A stretch of 64,000 bases of DNA from Gillisella vitis (GTDB lineage Bacteria; Pseudomonadota; Alphaproteobacteria; Rhizobiales; Rhizobiaceae): positions 372,001 to 436,000 of the forward strand of contig NZ_LMVL02000001.1 in the NCBI RefSeq assembly GCF_001541345.2, in the 5' to 3' direction. Under the pieces are notes generated by a model that did no database searches, was not told where the DNA came from, and saw nothing but the letters and a program-made list of their open reading frames with translations. This document shows positions 61,870 through 64,000 of the stretch, piece after piece (positions within the stretch are counted from its first letter, which is position 1; each line of letters starts with the position of its first letter). Made by a program: the position numbers and the translations under genes.

Positions 61870-64000
61870 ATGCAATGCGGCAAATCGTTTCGTGTCTCGC
61901 CTGCTCTGGCAAAGACAAAAAAGGCGGCATGGACTTGGCTGAAGCGGTCAGCTAACGCCGTCTTCCAGGCTTTTATCGGTGTCCTCACCATCCTGATTAC
62001 CGGTTTGAGCTTTGCGACAGCGGCCAATGCCGCACTTTCAGCGTCATGCAGCCAAGTCAATTCAGACTTCAGCTCACCGCGCTATCTCACCAATACCGAC
62101 AACTTTTCCCCTGATTATCAGAGCTTGACCGCTGGAGAATATATCTCCTGGAGCTTTTCCACCACGGGAACAGCAGCTGGCGGCACCTCATCGGCAATTG
62201 TCATATACAGCGATAATTATAATAATCTTCTCGTCAATGAGAGTAATCTTGGCGGAAATATCAATAAATCAGGCAATTTTACAGCCACGGCTTCCATAGA
62301 CAATCTACAGATGATCCTTGATGTCACACAGGATTCATCGGCTAGCCCCTCTGATTACAACACCCTCACATTCAGTGCGGCCTGTTATGCTAGCGCTCCC
62401 ACGTCTCCTGGTGCGCCGACAATCGGAACGGCGACGCCTGGCAACGGCCAGGCCACGGTGTCCTTCACCGCTCCGGCCAGCGATGGCGGCGCAGCGATCA
62501 CCAGCTATACCGTGACGGCAAGCCCGGGTGGGGCGACGGCAAGCGGTTCGGCAAGCCCGATCACCGTGACCGGCCTGACCAATGGCACGGCCTATACGTT
62601 TACGGTCACCGCGACTAACAGTGTCGGAACGGGTGCGGCTTCAGCGGCAACCAGCTCTGTCACCCCGACAGCGCCAACCTTTACCTTCTCGCCTGCCTCA
62701 GGTGCGTTGACAGCAGCGACCGTGGGAACGGCCTATAGCGAGACAATTACGGCTTCGGGCGGAACATCCCCCTATACCTATGCGGTCACATCAGGCACGC
62801 TTCCCAGCGGATTGAGCCTCAACACGACGACTGGCGAGATCTCCGGTACGCCGTCAAGCGTGGAAAACGCCAGCTTCACCATCTCAGCCACGGATGCCAA
62901 TAGCGCGACGAGCTCGGCAAGTTATTCCCTTGCCGTGGCCGCAGGCCTTCCTGGTGCGCCGACAATTGGAACGGCTACAGCTGGAAACAGCCAGGCCACC
63001 GTTTCCTTCACGGCTCCCGCCAGCAATGGCGGCGCGGCGATCACCAGCTATACCGTAACGGCAAGTCCGGGTGGTGCGATGGCAAGCGGGTCGGCAAGCC
63101 CGATCACCGTGAGCGGCCTGACCAATGGCACGGCCTATACGTTTACCGTCACCGCGACCAACAGTGCCGGGACGGGTGCGGCTTCGGCAGCAACGAGCTC
63201 GGTCACCCCGACAGCGCCAACCTTTACCTTCTCCCCCGCCTCCGGCGCGTTGACAGCGGCAACGGTTGGAGCTGCCTATAGCGAGACAATTACGGCTTCG
63301 GGCGGAACCTCCCCCTATAGCTATGCGGTCACATCAGGGACACTTCCTGCTGGCATGAGCCTCAACACATCGACCGGGGCGATTTCCGGCACGCCGACGG
63401 CTGCTGCCAATACGAGCTTCACCATTACCGCCACCGATGCCAATAGCGCTACGGGATCGGCGAGCTATTCGCTTGCCGTGGCAGCAGACGTTCCCGGCGC
63501 GCCGACGATTGGGACGGCATCCGCCGGTGATACCCAGGCGACCGTTTCCTTTACCGCTCCGGCCAGCGATGGTGGCGCGTCCATTACAAGCTATACCGTG
63601 ACGGCAAGCCCGGGTGGGGCGACGGCAAGCGGCTCGGCAAGCCCGATCACCGTGACCGGCCTGACCAATGGCACGGCCTATACGTTTACCGTGACCGCGA
63701 CCAACAGTGCCGGAACCGGTTCGGCTTCGGTCGCTTCGAACTCGGTCACCCCGTCTGCCGTTCTTCAGGCCCCGGTTGCCAACGCCGTCTCAGAAACAGT
63801 TGCAGCCAATTCGTCGGCCAACGTGATCACTCTCAACATGACCGGCGGCACGGCCTCGTCCGTTGCGGTCGCGTCAGCGGCATCGCATGGAACGGCCACA
63901 GCCTCCGGCACGTCGATCACCTATACGCCCACAGCTGGTTATTCCGGCTCCGACAGTTTTACCTACACTGCCACCAATGCAACCGGAACATCTTCTCCAG
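61870..64000 (+). CDS. Large surface protein with FN3 and Ig-like repeats (3' truncated by window)
   Basis: Open frame with no stop up to the window end (at least 710 codons). The first ATG after an in-frame TAG (61861) is at 61870. A long signal peptide (about 50 residues, FIGVLTILITGLSFATAANA) is followed by a cysteine-flanked N-terminal domain to about residue 175. Then come alternating FN3 domains (PGAPTIGTATPGNGQATVSF...TASGSASPITVTGLTNG) and He_PIG-type Ig-like domains (SPYTYAVTSGTLPSGLSL) as a 181-residue unit. After about residue 630 a different Ig/VCBS-like segment begins (TASGTSITYTPTAGYSGSDSFTYTATNATG). Predicted large extracellular adhesin or matrix protein; the C-terminal anchor is outside the window. 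Confidence 0.88.
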   Translation, partial: MQCGKSFRVSPALAKTKKAAWTWLKRSANAVFQAFIGVLTILITGLSFATAANAALSASCSQVNSDFSSPRYLTNTDNFSPDYQSLTAGEYISWSFSTTGTAAGGTSSAIVIYSDNYNNLLVNESNLGGNINKSGNFTATASIDNLQMILDVTQDSSASPSDYNTLTFSAACYASAPTSPGAPTIGTATPGNGQATVSFTAPASDGGAAITSYTVTASPGGATASGSASPITVTGLTNGTAYTFTVTATNSVGTGAASAATSSVTPTAPTFTFSPASGALTAATVGTAYSETITASGGTSPYTYAVTSGTLPSGLSLNTTTGEISGTPSSVENASFTISATDANSATSSASYSLAVAAGLPGAPTIGTATAGNSQATVSFTAPASNGGAAITSYTVTASPGGAMASGSASPITVSGLTNGTAYTFTVTATNSAGTGAASAATSSVTPTAPTFTFSPASGALTAATVGAAYSETITASGGTSPYSYAVTSGTLPAGMSLNTSTGAISGTPTAAANTSFTITATDANSATGSASYSLAVAADVPGAPTIGTASAGDTQATVSFTAPASDGGASITSYTVTASPGGATASGSASPITVTGLTNGTAYTFTVTATNSAGTGSASVASNSVTPSAVLQAPVANAVSETVAANSSANVITLNMTGGTASSVAVASAASHGTATASGTSITYTPTAGYSGSDSFTYTATNATGTSSP
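62407..63760 (+). repeat. 543-bp tandem repeat encoding FN3 + Ig-like units
   Basis: The unit begins at 62407, 62950 and 63493, an exact 543-bp period (181 codons). The first two copies are complete; the third contains the FN3 half and then diverges near 63760. The copies are highly similar at DNA level, indicating recent duplication or ongoing recombination. Confidence 0.85.

Overview
The window looks like a chromosomal or chromid segment of an alphaproteobacterium of the order Rhizobiales, most likely the Agrobacterium/Rhizobium/Allorhizobium group. This is inferred from an IalB-family protein, a wealth of ABC importers and AraC/TetR/ROK regulators, a membrane-bound PQQ glucose dehydrogenase, KatG, and DUF1501/DUF1800 and tail-collar (microcystin-dependent protein type) loci. 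No rRNA, tRNA, CRISPR array, transposase or integrase was recognised. GC content is moderately high and lower in some intergenic stretches; it was not calculated.

Layout. (1) 1-2725: left-truncated peptide/opine-type ABC importer (two permeases and a substrate-binding protein). (2) 3348-7051: autotransporter translationally coupled to an IalB-family periplasmic protein. (3) 7288-9573: NarL/FixJ-type response regulator converging on and overlapping a hybrid sensor kinase. (4) 10016-12199: katG, then a small membrane protein. (5) 13124-20528: EnvZ/OmpR-type two-component pair divergent from an RND efflux operon with a DUF3313 lipoprotein. (6) 20607-27665: AraC regulator, NtaA/NtaB-type flavin monooxygenase plus flavin reductase, MFS carrier, acyl-CoA-dehydrogenase-fold monooxygenase with proline-rich ends, and a SnoaL-like protein. 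(7) 28154-31438: TetR regulator divergent from an aldonolactone-oxidase-like flavoprotein and a PLP alanine-racemase-fold enzyme; then a FadL-type porin (31498-32679). (8) 33260-35817: coniferyl-aldehyde-dehydrogenase-like enzyme with an MFS carrier. (9) 36259-43897: AraC regulator and a kinase / class II aldolase / aminotransferase / degenerate aldolase / reductase / SDR cluster of unknown substrate. (10) 44019-48318: sigma factor, short anti-sigma-like protein, CpxP/heavy-metal-sensor-like protein, DUF1800 and DUF1501 proteins. (11) 48616-51682: PhnA-like protein and glucose dehydrogenase Gcd. (12) 51792-59855: ROK regulator divergent from a Ugp-like ABC importer with a glycerophosphodiesterase and a metallophosphoesterase. 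(13) 59914-64000: tail-collar protein, DUF6916 protein and acetyltransferase, divergent from a large surface protein of FN3 and Ig-like repeats that runs off the window.

How the genes work together. The window is mostly accessory metabolism and envelope functions. Importers (ABC, MFS, FadL) sit beside oxidoreductases and dedicated regulators, which suggests several catabolic modules for plant- or soil-derived compounds. The least explained is 36259-43897, where an FGGY kinase and a class II aldolase with intact metal ligands are joined by an aldolase-fold paralogue that has lost them, a glutamate-1-semialdehyde-aminomutase-like aminotransferase and two reductases. The second poorly understood module is the sigma/DUF1800/DUF1501 operon, whose DUF1800 protein carries a methionine-rich low-complexity insert next to a heavy-metal-sensor-like gene. 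Small elements found by reading the DNA include a 42-codon ORF with a strong ribosome-binding site behind an operator-bearing promoter (27784-28005), a long dyad at 7171-7213, several hairpin terminators or attenuators, and a 543-bp tandem repeat at 62407-63760.
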